A stretch of 11,959 nucleotides of DNA from Anaerolineales bacterium (GCA_016789485.1 JAEURE010000047.1:1-11959), one strand, 5' to 3'; positions 1-7,017 are shown, numbered from the stretch's first letter. Translations and numbers: made by a program. The notes: generated by a model not told the origin, from the letters alone.

Positions 1-763
1 TTTTTGGTCCGAGAATGTTGTGCTTAAGCAAACGGTCGATCACGCGCATGCTGGATCTTGACAAGCTATCGTATTCGTCTGATTCATGCTCGGCTGTGTG
101 GATGTGGAAACCTGTCCCATCCGGTGCAGCGGCACGGCAGGCTTGCAGCGTGGCGCCGGAAAGTGTCAGACTGGCATGAAGCCCGAAGGCGGCAGCTAGG
201 CGTGGGTGAGGGGTTGAAGCGAGACGTTTCGAGAAGCGGACGTTTTCATTGATTCCCGCGTTTGCTTTGTCTGTTCCATCGCGATCTGTCACTTCATAAC
301 ACAACACGCCACGCAAGCCGCTTTTATCCACAGCGTCGGCAATGACATCCAGTGATCCGTCAATGAAGTTTGGCGAGGCATGGTGATCGATAAGGGTGGT
401 TGTGCCGTGTTTGATGGCGTCCACGAGGCAGACGAGGGCGGAGTATCGAACGGCTTCCGCGTCGAGTGAACGGTCTAATGGCCACCATAGTTTTCTCAAT
501 ATTTCAGGGAAATCCTTTGGCGCGGGGCCGGGGATCGCCATGCCGCGCGCGAACGCGCCGTAAAAATGAGTGTGCGCACAAATGCCGCCGGGCATTACGT
601 ACTGCCCGTTGGCATCAGTTGGTTTTGTTTTTGGATATTTGGCTGTCAACGCCTTGGTGGTGCCAATCTCTTTGATGTGATCGCCTTCGATATAGATGGC
701 GTGGTTTACAAGAACGCGGTTGGGAGATTCCCATGTGATGACATTTGCATTTGTTATTAGCAT
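1..763 (-). CDS. ssnA: SsnA-like metal-dependent amidohydrolase (C-terminus beyond the window)
   Basis: An open frame starting at ATG 763 runs off the left edge after 254 codons with no stop. Family members are about 440 residues, so a little over half is present. The sequence matches the SsnA branch of the amidohydrolase superfamily (TIM-barrel enzymes related to chlorohydrolases and guanine/cytosine deaminases). Visible signatures are the metal-binding HTH (His64, His66) followed by FYGAFARGM, the run LRKLWWPLD (residues 89-97), KHGTTTLIDHHASP (118-131), and a second metal-ligand motif HIHTAE (220-225, His222). The expected product is a cytosolic deaminase or hydrolase on an unknown substrate. 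In enteric bacteria ssnA sits with selenium-dependent molybdenum hydroxylase genes, but none are visible here. It lies 2 nt after the NACHT gene stop, so it is probably the last gene of that operon. No clear Shine-Dalgarno is seen, suggesting re-initiation. The family call is firm; the substrate is unknown. Confidence 0.88.
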   Translation of the reverse strand, partial: MLITNANVITWESPNRVLVNHAIYIEGDHIKEIGTTKALTAKYPKTKPTDANGQYVMPGGICAHTHFYGAFARGMAIPGPAPKDFPEILRKLWWPLDRSLDAEAVRYSALVCLVDAIKHGTTTLIDHHASPNFIDGSLDVIADAVDKSGLRGVLCYEVTDRDGTDKANAGINENVRFSKRLASTPHPRLAAAFGLHASLTLSGATLQACRAAAPDGTGFHIHTAEHESDEYDSLSRSSMRVIDRLLKHNILGPK

Positions 764-765
764 GA

Positions 766-3312
766 TTAACCGAATCCGTATTGACTGGGATGTGGAAGAT
801 TGACTCCGGATAAGCTGATCTCCCAAAGGGTGTTATATGCGGCTTCCCGTAGTTCGGGGTCGTCTTTGTAAATTGCGTTGTAGAGCTGGTTGATGACGCC
901 TTCGTTGGGAGTGTATTTCAGGAAGGGCAGCGCGGCGATACGCGCATCTGGGTCATCGCCTTTGAGAGCCGACAGAAGAATATCCGTGGCAGGGACGCCG
1001 GGTGAGATCCCCATGCCTTGTTTTCCGGCAAATTCAATCAGCCAGGGCGTGTCGGAGGGTGCGCGGAGTTTGCTTGGCGCAAGGGAGCCTGCGTTCGCTC
1101 TGGCGTCCAGCACTTCGGTGGCGGCATTACGGACAACCCATTGTTCATCTTCCACTTGCAGTTTTTTGAGAGTATCCAAAGCCCATGTGTGATGAACGCG
1201 GCCAAGTCCGTAGACAACTGCGCGGCGTAGGAGAATATCGTTGATTGTGGTGCCGTCGCGCAGCATGGAATAGCCTTCATTTTCATCATTTGCAAGCGCT
1301 TCACCGGCTGCGCGGCGAATGTCCTCGTCTCCTGTGAGCAGAGTCTGTGCGACGATTTCCAGGGATTCGTTCGTTCCAATGGCAACCAGTGCCATACAGG
1401 CTGCCCTGCGCACAGAAAGGCTGGGAGCTCCCATTACGTTTTCCAATGAGTGGATCGCCTTTACATCGCGCATTGCGCCGGAGCCAAGTACAGCCAGTTG
1501 AACAAGCTCAAATGAAAGCGATGTGGAGAATTGACGGAATAAAGTGGCGGCGCTTGGGTCATTGCTGGTGACAAAGGCTGCCATGGCTTGTCCACGCAAA
1601 CTGAGCGGGATGCCTTCCGTCTGCATGATGGCAGCCAAAGCGCTAAATAACTTTCCACGCCAGGGAGCATTTTTCGGCGCATCACGCAGCCAGCGTGCTG
1701 CTGCAAAAAGCGGACGATGAATGGGGAGACGTGACACATCAATCAACGACTGTACCAGTTTGCTGGCGTCTCCATGTGCAGCAAAATATCTCATGGCTAG
1801 ATATTTGCCAGACCAGTCCGGTTGACTGAGTATTGCATCTTCCACGTTGTATTGTGCCAGGGAGTGTCCAGCCAGATAGCCTGCAAAGACGGGATGCGTG
1901 AACCTCATTTTGTTGTGCGGATGCGTGATCAAAAGTCCGCTGGCCGCCATTTTTCCAAGCAAACCCGAAGTTGGCCGGGCGACAACCTTTTCAATCTTCT
2001 TTCCTTTTTGCGGCTTCGTATCTTCCTTAGCCTCGTCTGTGGTTTCCTGGGACGATGGTTCAGAGTTTTCGTCTTCTGTGTTGTCTTCAACGACTTCAAA
2101 TGACTTGACCCAGGCGCGGGCTTTGCGCGGATCAAAGATCGGCTGCGAATTTAACATCACCTGCATGCCAAGTGTTTCTAGTGCTGCCAAAGGAGTATTC
2201 GCAGGGGCAACGCGGCGGATATGTGTGGCGATTATTTCAAGAATGTGTGGTCCCAGGATGTCGCCAGCATACGCGCCCCAGGCTTTGAGAGTCAACTCAA
2301 GGGGAGTTAAATGTGTATTGTCAGCACCCAGCCAAATGTTGAGCAAGATCGAGTCTACCTGGTCGGGGCTGTTTTGAGACCACACTTCCATTGCGACAGT
2401 ACGTGACCATAGCTCTCCCCATTGCTCCATGAATTTCTCGCTTTGCAGTTTAGACCATGTGCAAAGTGTAAGCGGCGCGAAACCAATTGGGATTAAACCA
2501 TCCAGATATTCTGGCGCGCCAGTGGTCACAATGCGCGTTTGGGGATAGTTCTGGAGAATGATCTTGAAATATTCAGAGATTACCTGTTGACTTTCAGGCG
2601 GGATCTCATCGAATCCATCCACAAGCAGCAGAGCATGTCCGTTTTTGAATGTGTTTTTGAAAAAGTCCGGCAACTTGCCTACATCGAACAAAGGCGCGTG
2701 TTCAGAGGCGGCGTCGATTAATGGATTAAGTGCGTCTTTTGGATCGGCAATTGGAAGCCTAAGGTCGGCGACGTGAACAAGGAATGGAACATGGCTTTTT
2801 AGCGCGCCAAGTTTTTCGCTTCGATTCGCAGCCAGAGATGCGAGGTGAGCGAGAGACACTGTCTTCCCGACACCTGGCTGTCCGACGATGGCTATATTGG
2901 CGTTTCCAGCCAGCGCTTCTGAAAGAGTTAACATCTGCGGCTGATAGACTGCTGCGATCTCGGGCCAGGCAGGCAGAGATGGAAGTGTCTGCGTGATTAC
3001 ATCTTCGAACTTTGGTGGCATGCCGGGTTCCGCATTTTGCAGCGGGGCGATGACCAGAGGTTCTTGGATAATTTCATCCAATGCGAAAAGTTGAGCGGCG
3101 AGGTGCATTCCCTGAGCCCGCCGTAATGTGATGCGGCGATGATTTTCTTCAACGGTATTTGTCTTCCTGCTTTCGGCCGCCTCGCGTTGTTCCTTCAGAT
3201 TGGCGCGCATTTCGTTCCACAAGGGGCGCGCCCGCGTAAGCAGCAACCAGAAAATGGTGGCAGAGGCAAAGCCAAGGAGGAAGGAGAATGGATGGACTTC
3301 GATTTGGAACAT
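766..3312 (-). CDS. Membrane-anchored NACHT-family STAND NTPase with HEAT-like repeats
   Basis: The product has 848 residues. In order: one N-terminal membrane helix (about 9-26); a basic/coiled segment (27-70); a NACHT P-loop domain with Walker A GQPGVGKT (144-151), Walker B LLLVDGFDEIP (228-238) with the NACHT-style D-G-F-D-E, and a sensor-like RIVTTGAPEY (260-269); a helical part; a low-complexity charged linker (about 406-442, acidic then lysine-rich); a winged-helix-like segment ending in RFTHPVFAGYLAG (C-terminal NACHT signature); and an alpha-helical repeat half (about 500-835) with HEAT-like units such as LSVRRAACMALVAIG and DIRRAAGEALAN. STAND NTPases are ATP-driven switches; the repeats usually sense a ligand. 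Here no enzymatic effector domain is seen, and the membrane helix may be the output or just an anchor. The gene starts 9 nt after the zinc-ribbon stop and ends 2 nt before ssnA. Defence, signalling or housekeeping roles are all possible. Confidence 0.9.
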   Translation of the reverse strand: MFQIEVHPFSFLLGFASATIFWLLLTRARPLWNEMRANLKEQREAAESRKTNTVEENHRRITLRRAQGMHLAAQLFALDEIIQEPLVIAPLQNAEPGMPPKFEDVITQTLPSLPAWPEIAAVYQPQMLTLSEALAGNANIAIVGQPGVGKTVSLAHLASLAANRSEKLGALKSHVPFLVHVADLRLPIADPKDALNPLIDAASEHAPLFDVGKLPDFFKNTFKNGHALLLVDGFDEIPPESQQVISEYFKIILQNYPQTRIVTTGAPEYLDGLIPIGFAPLTLCTWSKLQSEKFMEQWGELWSRTVAMEVWSQNSPDQVDSILLNIWLGADNTHLTPLELTLKAWGAYAGDILGPHILEIIATHIRRVAPANTPLAALETLGMQVMLNSQPIFDPRKARAWVKSFEVVEDNTEDENSEPSSQETTDEAKEDTKPQKGKKIEKVVARPTSGLLGKMAASGLLITHPHNKMRFTHPVFAGYLAGHSLAQYNVEDAILSQPDWSGKYLAMRYFAAHGDASKLVQSLIDVSRLPIHRPLFAAARWLRDAPKNAPWRGKLFSALAAIMQTEGIPLSLRGQAMAAFVTSNDPSAATLFRQFSTSLSFELVQLAVLGSGAMRDVKAIHSLENVMGAPSLSVRRAACMALVAIGTNESLEIVAQTLLTGDEDIRRAAGEALANDENEGYSMLRDGTTINDILLRRAVVYGLGRVHHTWALDTLKKLQVEDEQWVVRNAATEVLDARANAGSLAPSKLRAPSDTPWLIEFAGKQGMGISPGVPATDILLSALKGDDPDARIAALPFLKYTPNEGVINQLYNAIYKDDPELREAAYNTLWEISLSGVNLPHPSQYGFG

Positions 3313-3321
3313 GTGTATTGA

Positions 3322-4023
3322 TTAGTTCACAAAGAGGATGCGTCCGCAGGAGGGACAATTAACAAGCTGTTTTTGAGAGCGCGCATTTTGTTGGAAGGAT
3401 GCGTTCACGGTTGTGCCGCAGGATGTGCAGGCGTTGTCAACGATCTCTGACACTGCGACACCGCGCTTCTGGCGGCGCAAGTTTTCATAAATTTGCAGCA
3501 ATCCGCTTTCAATGGGAGCAAGGGCCGCTTCTCGTTCCTCCGTGAGTCTTTCGAGTTGTTTTAAAAGCGTGGATTGTTCTTCCAATAACTTGCCATGTTC
3601 GCTTCCGAGACGAGCCTGCATCTTTTCCAGTTTCGTTTTCGCATCCTGTAATTCGGCATCTGCAGCTTCCGCTTTCATCATCGACTCGAGCTGGCGTTCT
3701 TCCAGCGTGACGAGATATTTTTTTAGCGACGCTATTTCTTTTTGCAGATCCTGCAATTCTTTTGGGTTTTTTACATTTCCGCTATACAAACTGGATTCTG
3801 CCTGTTCGATCTTTATTTTTTGCGCATCCACTTCCGCTTCTGCGGTCTTCGTTTCATGGCTTATCCGGTGGTTTTCGGTTTGAGTGGTTTCCACGTTTTG
3901 AAGCGCAGTTTTTAATTCAATATCATTTTCGAGAGTTTGACGAATGGCTTCCAGCTGGGTGCGGGCGCGGTCTATTTGACGGTCAACTTGTTGCAGGCGG
4001 AAAAGTCCAAGAGAGGCGCTCAT
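3322..4023 (-). CDS. Coiled-coil protein with C4-type zinc ribbon
   Basis: The product has 233 residues from ATG 4023 (MSASLGLFRLQQVDRQIDRA). Residues about 5-185 are a long, almost continuous heptad-rich coiled coil, with the family-typical element YSGNVKNPKELQDLQKEI in the hairpin. The C-terminus is a four-cysteine zinc ribbon: C199-x2-C202 and C223-x2-C226. This matches the C4 zinc-ribbon family (zf-RING_7, HP0958/FlgZ-like), thought to act as nucleic-acid or protein-binding adaptors; length is normal. A longer frame reaches ATG 4161, but its 46 extra residues would read through the upstream terminator and into the preceding gene, and family members begin near this ATG. A TATAAT box lies 7 nt upstream, so the mRNA may be leaderless. 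First gene of the unit with the NACHT NTPase and ssnA. Molecular role is inferred only. Confidence 0.9.
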   Translation of the reverse strand: MSASLGLFRLQQVDRQIDRARTQLEAIRQTLENDIELKTALQNVETTQTENHRISHETKTAEAEVDAQKIKIEQAESSLYSGNVKNPKELQDLQKEIASLKKYLVTLEERQLESMMKAEAADAELQDAKTKLEKMQARLGSEHGKLLEEQSTLLKQLERLTEEREAALAPIESGLLQIYENLRRQKRGVAVSEIVDNACTSCGTTVNASFQQNARSQKQLVNCPSCGRILFVN

Positions 4024-4030
4024 AACTTGA

Positions 4031-4036
4031 ATTATA
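4031..4036 (-). promoter_or_regulatory. -10 box of a probable leaderless promoter for the zinc-ribbon/NACHT/ssnA unit
   Basis: On the minus strand a perfect TATAAT ends 7 nt before ATG 4023, so transcription would begin at or next to the start codon. It lies just past the terminator of the upstream gene, in the right place for a new promoter. No good -35 hexamer is seen at 16-18 nt spacing, because that stretch is the terminator T-tract. The position and the hexamer are observed; use as a promoter is inferred. Confidence 0.5.
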
Positions 4037-4047
4037 TACGATGTACG

Positions 4048-4080
4048 AAAAAAAGACCCGTTTTGGTTGGAAACGGGTCT
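4048..4080 (-). terminator. Intrinsic terminator after the serine hydrolase gene
   Basis: AGACCCGTTT and AAACGGGTCT form a perfect 10-bp stem with a 7-nt loop (4054-4080). On the minus strand it is followed by a T-tract (six further T, 4053-4048). It starts 5 nt after the stop codon at 4086. On the plus strand no T-run follows, so it is one-directional. It separates the serine hydrolase transcript from the zinc-ribbon unit. Confidence 0.92.
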
Positions 4081-4085
4081 GAAGG

Positions 4086-5576
4086 TTATTGAATTGCAAC
4101 GTTGAAGTAATTGTACACAGCTTGTGTCAGGTTCACGAACAGCGGATTCGTATTTTCCCAAATATTTTGCACAGGATGATAGGTATAAATGGAAAGGACA
4201 AAATTGCCGCCGGGAGAGTACACAATGCCAACATCGCTTGTGTCATGCATGATGCCGTCTCTAGAGAGGACGTAGCCGTGCTTGTGCGGGACAAGTGTGC
4301 CGTCCGGGACGCCGCCTTGTATCAATGAACCAAGCTTGTCCTGAGCCATAAAATTGATCAGAAGCTGGCAGGTTTGTGGATTGAGTTTGTCCGGAAAAGC
4401 GGCAACCAGTGCGCCGCCTCCATTTTGTGCACATTGATAGATGTCAGCAAGCAGGGATCCCATTTCGGAGGGCGTGGTTTGAGAATATGGGTCAGGGTCA
4501 GCAAAAACATCCGCTCTTTGATTGCCCGGGGTGAGACGCCCGGGTAAAAGGTTGGGTGCCCCCAAATAGAACATACCTCCCAGAAAAGTGCTGCTCAGGC
4601 CTAGGGTTTCCATATTTTGGGTGACGATGACGGGTCCGTTGGTTTTGTCGATGCGTTCAAGAACCTGGTCTGTTGCAGAATTATCTGAGCGGCCCAGGAC
4701 ACGTGAGATGATATCTGCCGTGGTGGCATCCAGGTTGCTGCCACGATTGATTAAGTAGGAAGCGACGATGGGGACCTTGATGGTGCTGGATGCGGTGAAT
4801 GCAATATCGGGTTCCACCGAGATTTCCTGTTTGTTGTTCATGGCAAAATGGATTTCCTGCCCATTTTGCAGGTCTTTCATGTAAAAGCCGATCAGCCCGT
4901 CAAAGTTAGAGACGGTGACGATCTGCTTGAGCAGAATAGCGAGATTCTCCATTGTCGGACGTGCCGCAGTGCTGCGTGTATAAGAAAGCGCGACAGAGCG
5001 GTTATTTGGCGATCTTAATGCGTCTGAAATGAGTTGAACGGCACGGTCAAGGTCAAGAGTCTGTCCGGGTGCGCCGGGCAGGAAGGAGGTCCCGCCTGGA
5101 ATCGGTTGGGCGGGAGCAGGGGGCTGGTCATAGCGCAGTGCAATCTCATTTTGCAAATAGTCCCGCAGACGATCCTCAGAAACGGAAGAACTTAAGGGGA
5201 TTTGTGTTTCAGGTGGAATACGGTTCCAGATCGAATCCCAGAATCCACCCCAAAAAGAACCGCCCGTACGGCTTAGATCAGCGGCGGCGAGCATGGTTTC
5301 CACGTCAATTGTAAAACCGACAGCGTTTGGCTCGATATGGATTATCGCGTTATCATAATTTGCTTCAATGGGAGATGTATACACTTCGAGCAGGCGCTGC
5401 GAAGCCTCGGCAGGTGATAACCCGCCAACAGGGATGCCAGCGATCGTCATGTTCGCGGGATAATTGTTTCGTTGGCGGCTGTAACTGATCAGGGAAAGGA
5501 TCGTCAGCACCAGCGCGACGGTCAGGAATAAAATGGACACACCCCGAAGGATGGTATTGGTATTGCGGTTTCTCAC
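4086..5576 (-). CDS. Membrane-anchored serine hydrolase, class A beta-lactamase fold, with YoaR/PG-binding-like N-terminal region
   Basis: The product has 496 residues from GTG 5576. Residues 9-31 form one membrane helix, so the rest should lie outside the membrane. Residues about 40-205 resemble the YoaR/VanW-associated peptidoglycan-binding domain (for example IAGIPVGGLSPAEA, and LPGAPGQTLDLDRAVQLI). Residues about 220-496 are a class A beta-lactamase-like domain with SxxK (S264-T-I-K267), SDN (297-299) and KHG (432-434) in the KTG-box position. All three active-site boxes are present, so it is probably active. The substrate may be a peptidoglycan peptide or a beta-lactam; the PG-binding region favours a cell-wall role. 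GTG is preferred over ATG 5621 because GGAGGA stands just upstream of it and the 15 extra residues would cover the likely promoter. Resistance should not be assumed from this sequence. Confidence 0.9.
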   Translation of the reverse strand: MRNRNTNTILRGVSILFLTVALVLTILSLISYSRQRNNYPANMTIAGIPVGGLSPAEASQRLLEVYTSPIEANYDNAIIHIEPNAVGFTIDVETMLAAADLSRTGGSFWGGFWDSIWNRIPPETQIPLSSSVSEDRLRDYLQNEIALRYDQPPAPAQPIPGGTSFLPGAPGQTLDLDRAVQLISDALRSPNNRSVALSYTRSTAARPTMENLAILLKQIVTVSNFDGLIGFYMKDLQNGQEIHFAMNNKQEISVEPDIAFTASSTIKVPIVASYLINRGSNLDATTADIISRVLGRSDNSATDQVLERIDKTNGPVIVTQNMETLGLSSTFLGGMFYLGAPNLLPGRLTPGNQRADVFADPDPYSQTTPSEMGSLLADIYQCAQNGGGALVAAFPDKLNPQTCQLLINFMAQDKLGSLIQGGVPDGTLVPHKHGYVLSRDGIMHDTSDVGIVYSPGGNFVLSIYTYHPVQNIWENTNPLFVNLTQAVYNYFNVAIQ

Positions 5577-5579
5577 TCG

Positions 5580-5585
5580 TCCTCC
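5580..5585 (-). promoter_or_regulatory. Shine-Dalgarno that fixes the GTG start of the serine hydrolase
   Basis: The minus strand reads GGAGGACGA immediately before GTG 5576. This is the strongest ribosome binding site in the left half of the window, and it argues for the GTG over the upstream ATG at 5621, which has none. Confidence 0.7.
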
Positions 5586-5611
5586 AAGATCATGATGAAA
5601 ATCACGCAAAA

Positions 5612-5617
5612 AGTATA
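5612..5617 (-). promoter_or_regulatory. Possible -10 box for the serine hydrolase gene
   Basis: TATACT on the minus strand is 35 nt upstream of the GTG start, giving a leader of about 28 nt that holds the Shine-Dalgarno. A convincing -35 was not found. It sits in the 115-nt divergent gap shared with proline dehydrogenase. Confidence 0.4.
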
Positions 5618-5639
5618 ACATACCAAAATAGGGCGCTTG

Positions 5640-5648
5640 TGCTAGAAT
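5640..5648 (+). promoter_or_regulatory. Possible extended -10 promoter for proline dehydrogenase
   Basis: TGCTAGAAT fits an extended -10 (TGn followed by TAGAAT, five of six consensus bases). It lies 43 nt before the chosen start at 5692. It is back to back with the minus-strand -10 at 5612-5617, so the two promoters are less than 30 nt apart and could be co-regulated. No -35 match was found. Confidence 0.42.
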
Positions 5649-5691
5649 AGATTAGCCAGTACCTTGGCATATTTCTCCTCAAAGGATGGAT

Positions 5692-6651
5692 ATGTTACGC
5701 TCTTTCCTCATCTACCTTTCCAAGGCCGCATGGGCCCAAAATCTTGTCACAAATTGGGGATTCGCATGGCGGACGGCATCTCGTTTTATTGCGGGGACAA
5801 AACTTGAAGAAGCAATGCGCGTTGTACGCGAATTGAATGCCAAGGGGATAAACGCAACTTTGGATCACCTCGGTGAACACACGAATACGCCTGAAGAAGC
5901 CCAGCAAGCTACGGATGATATTTTTGCGACTCTGGACGCTCTCGGAGCTGATCCAGAGGCGAGGGGCAACGTCTCCATCAAACTGACGCAGATCGGCTTA
6001 AGTCTCGATGAAGGCTTGTGTGTTCAAAATTTAGAGCGCATCCTTGCACGCGCAAAACAGAACAACACCTTCATTCGCATTGATATCGAGGATACGCCAT
6101 ACACTGACAAGACGATCAACCTGTACTATCTCATGCGCGAAAAAGGCTATAACAATGTTGGTACGGCGGTCCAGTCTTATTTGTTTCGTGCGGAAGCGGA
6201 TACACGCCGCATGGCTCAGGATGGCGTGCCCATTCGCTTGGTAAAAGGCGCTTATAAAGAGCCGCCTGATAAAGCCTTCCCAAAAAAAGCGGATGTGGAT
6301 GCCAACTACGATCTGCTTGCAAAGATTCTTATTGATGCATCCATTGCATTTAATACAAAGTTATCGGCAAACGGACGGATTCCCCCCATCCCCGCAATTG
6401 CATCTCACGATGAAAAACGGATCGCGTTTGCGAAATCCTATGCTGAGAAGGCGGGCCTGTCGAGGGACGGCTTGGAATTCCAGATGTTATATGGCATTCG
6501 CAGGGATTTGCAGGAAAAGCTCGCCGAAGAGGGCTATCCTGTGCGAGTGTACGTCCCATTTGGAACGCATTGGTATCCATATTTCATGAGGCGTCTTGCG
6601 GAGAGGCCAGCCAATATTTGGTTCTTTGTTTCGAATTTCTTCAAAGGATAG
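5692..6651 (+). CDS. Proline dehydrogenase (monofunctional, FAD-dependent)
   Basis: The product has 319 residues and oxidises L-proline to delta-1-pyrroline-5-carboxylate, passing electrons from FAD to the respiratory chain. Family motifs are seen in order: LDHLGEHT, NVSIKLTQIGL, FIRIDIEDTPYTD, VQSYLFRAEAD, IRLVKGAYKE, ASHDEKRI, EFQMLYGIR, and near the end VPFGTHWYPYFMRRLAERPAN, whose two arginines (about 300-301) bind the proline carboxylate. Length fits the short monofunctional bacterial PRODH rather than bifunctional PutA; no P5C dehydrogenase is in the window. Two ATGs are possible: the one at 5686 abuts the AAAGG sequence with no spacer, whereas 5692 has a usable spacer of about 5 nt from AAGGA, so 5692 is preferred. 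The stop codon is built into the downstream terminator palindrome. Confidence 0.95.
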   Translation: MLRSFLIYLSKAAWAQNLVTNWGFAWRTASRFIAGTKLEEAMRVVRELNAKGINATLDHLGEHTNTPEEAQQATDDIFATLDALGADPEARGNVSIKLTQIGLSLDEGLCVQNLERILARAKQNNTFIRIDIEDTPYTDKTINLYYLMREKGYNNVGTAVQSYLFRAEADTRRMAQDGVPIRLVKGAYKEPPDKAFPKKADVDANYDLLAKILIDASIAFNTKLSANGRIPPIPAIASHDEKRIAFAKSYAEKAGLSRDGLEFQMLYGIRRDLQEKLAEEGYPVRVYVPFGTHWYPYFMRRLAERPANIWFFVSNFFKG

Positions 6652-6697
6652 ATAAAAAAGAACTCGGGAGTTCCCGAGTTCTTTTTTATCTATCCTT
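6644..6697. terminator. Bidirectional intrinsic terminator between convergent genes
   Basis: A perfect inverted repeat has 26-bp arms and a 2-nt centre (GT at 6670-6671). The core GAACTCGGGA/TCCCGAGTTC is flanked by A6 on the left and T6 on the right, so each strand sees a GC-rich stem followed by a T-tract. The left arm contains the last glycine codon and the TAG stop of proline dehydrogenase. The right arm ends 2 nt from the stop of the small minus-strand gene. It should stop transcripts arriving from both sides. Confidence 0.93.
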
Positions 6698-6699
6698 AA

Positions 6700-6972
6700 T
6701 TACGAAGTGTTTTCGGGGAAAAGGACTGACCAGCACTTGTCATCACCAGCAATCAATCCTAATCCGCTTCGGAACGGTTTTTCACAGGGTTCTGCATTGA
6801 AAGCATGCGCCAGATCTACTGCTGCAGGGGAGAAATAGGCGATGGCTTCACAGTGCAGGCGTCCCTCGGATTCGAGCCGCATGAAGACCGCCATGTCCAA
6901 AGGTTGCCCTGCAGACAGGAAGCGTGGAAGAAACATTTCACGAATCGCTTCGGATGGTTCACCCGCCATCAT
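6700..6972 (-). CDS. Small conserved-looking protein of unknown function, start uncertain
   Basis: The frame encodes 90 residues from the double ATG at 6972/6969. The composition is protein-like and soluble (SEAIREMFLPRFLS, PLDMAVFMRLESEGRLHCEA), with no membrane helix, signal peptide or known motif; I do not recognise a family. It ends 2 nt from the shared terminator, as a real convergent gene should. The frame stays open upstream to a TGA at 7054-7056, and the residues just before the first ATG (ELLWHRLTLGDG) also look coding. There is no in-frame ATG, GTG or TTG there, but an ACG at 7011 lies 6 nt after a TATAAT. The true N-terminus may therefore be about 13 residues longer, using a rare start, or the start may have been lost by a T-to-C change. 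Coding status is likely but not certain. Confidence 0.6.
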   Translation of the reverse strand: MMAGEPSEAIREMFLPRFLSAGQPLDMAVFMRLESEGRLHCEAIAYFSPAAVDLAHAFNAEPCEKPFRSGLGLIAGDDKCWSVLFPENTS

Positions 6973-7017
6973 GCCGTCACCGAGAGTGAGACGATGCCAT
7001 AAGAGTTCCGTGGGTTG

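Noticed and set aside
58..760. Several plus-strand open frames of 60-70 codons
   Set aside because: They are antisense to the clear SsnA coding frame and have arginine- and cysteine-rich, non-protein-like composition.
1898..2377. A 159-codon plus-strand frame inside the NACHT gene
   Set aside because: It is the complement of a well-supported coding frame; its low-complexity serine-rich sequence mirrors the acidic linker on the other strand.
766..4023. Labelling the left unit an established anti-phage defence system
   Set aside because: No nuclease, toxin, integrase or other defence gene is nearby, and the neighbours are families with known housekeeping members.
4024..4161. An in-frame extension of the zinc-ribbon protein to ATG 4161
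   Set aside because: It would translate through the terminator hairpin and into the 3' end of the serine hydrolase gene, and the added residues do not resemble the family; the coiled coil begins right after ATG 4023.
4086..5576. Calling the serine hydrolase an antibiotic-resistance beta-lactamase
   Set aside because: SxxK, SDN and KHG boxes are present, but the long peptidoglycan-binding-like region and membrane anchor fit a cell-wall protein better; resistance cannot be claimed from the sequence.
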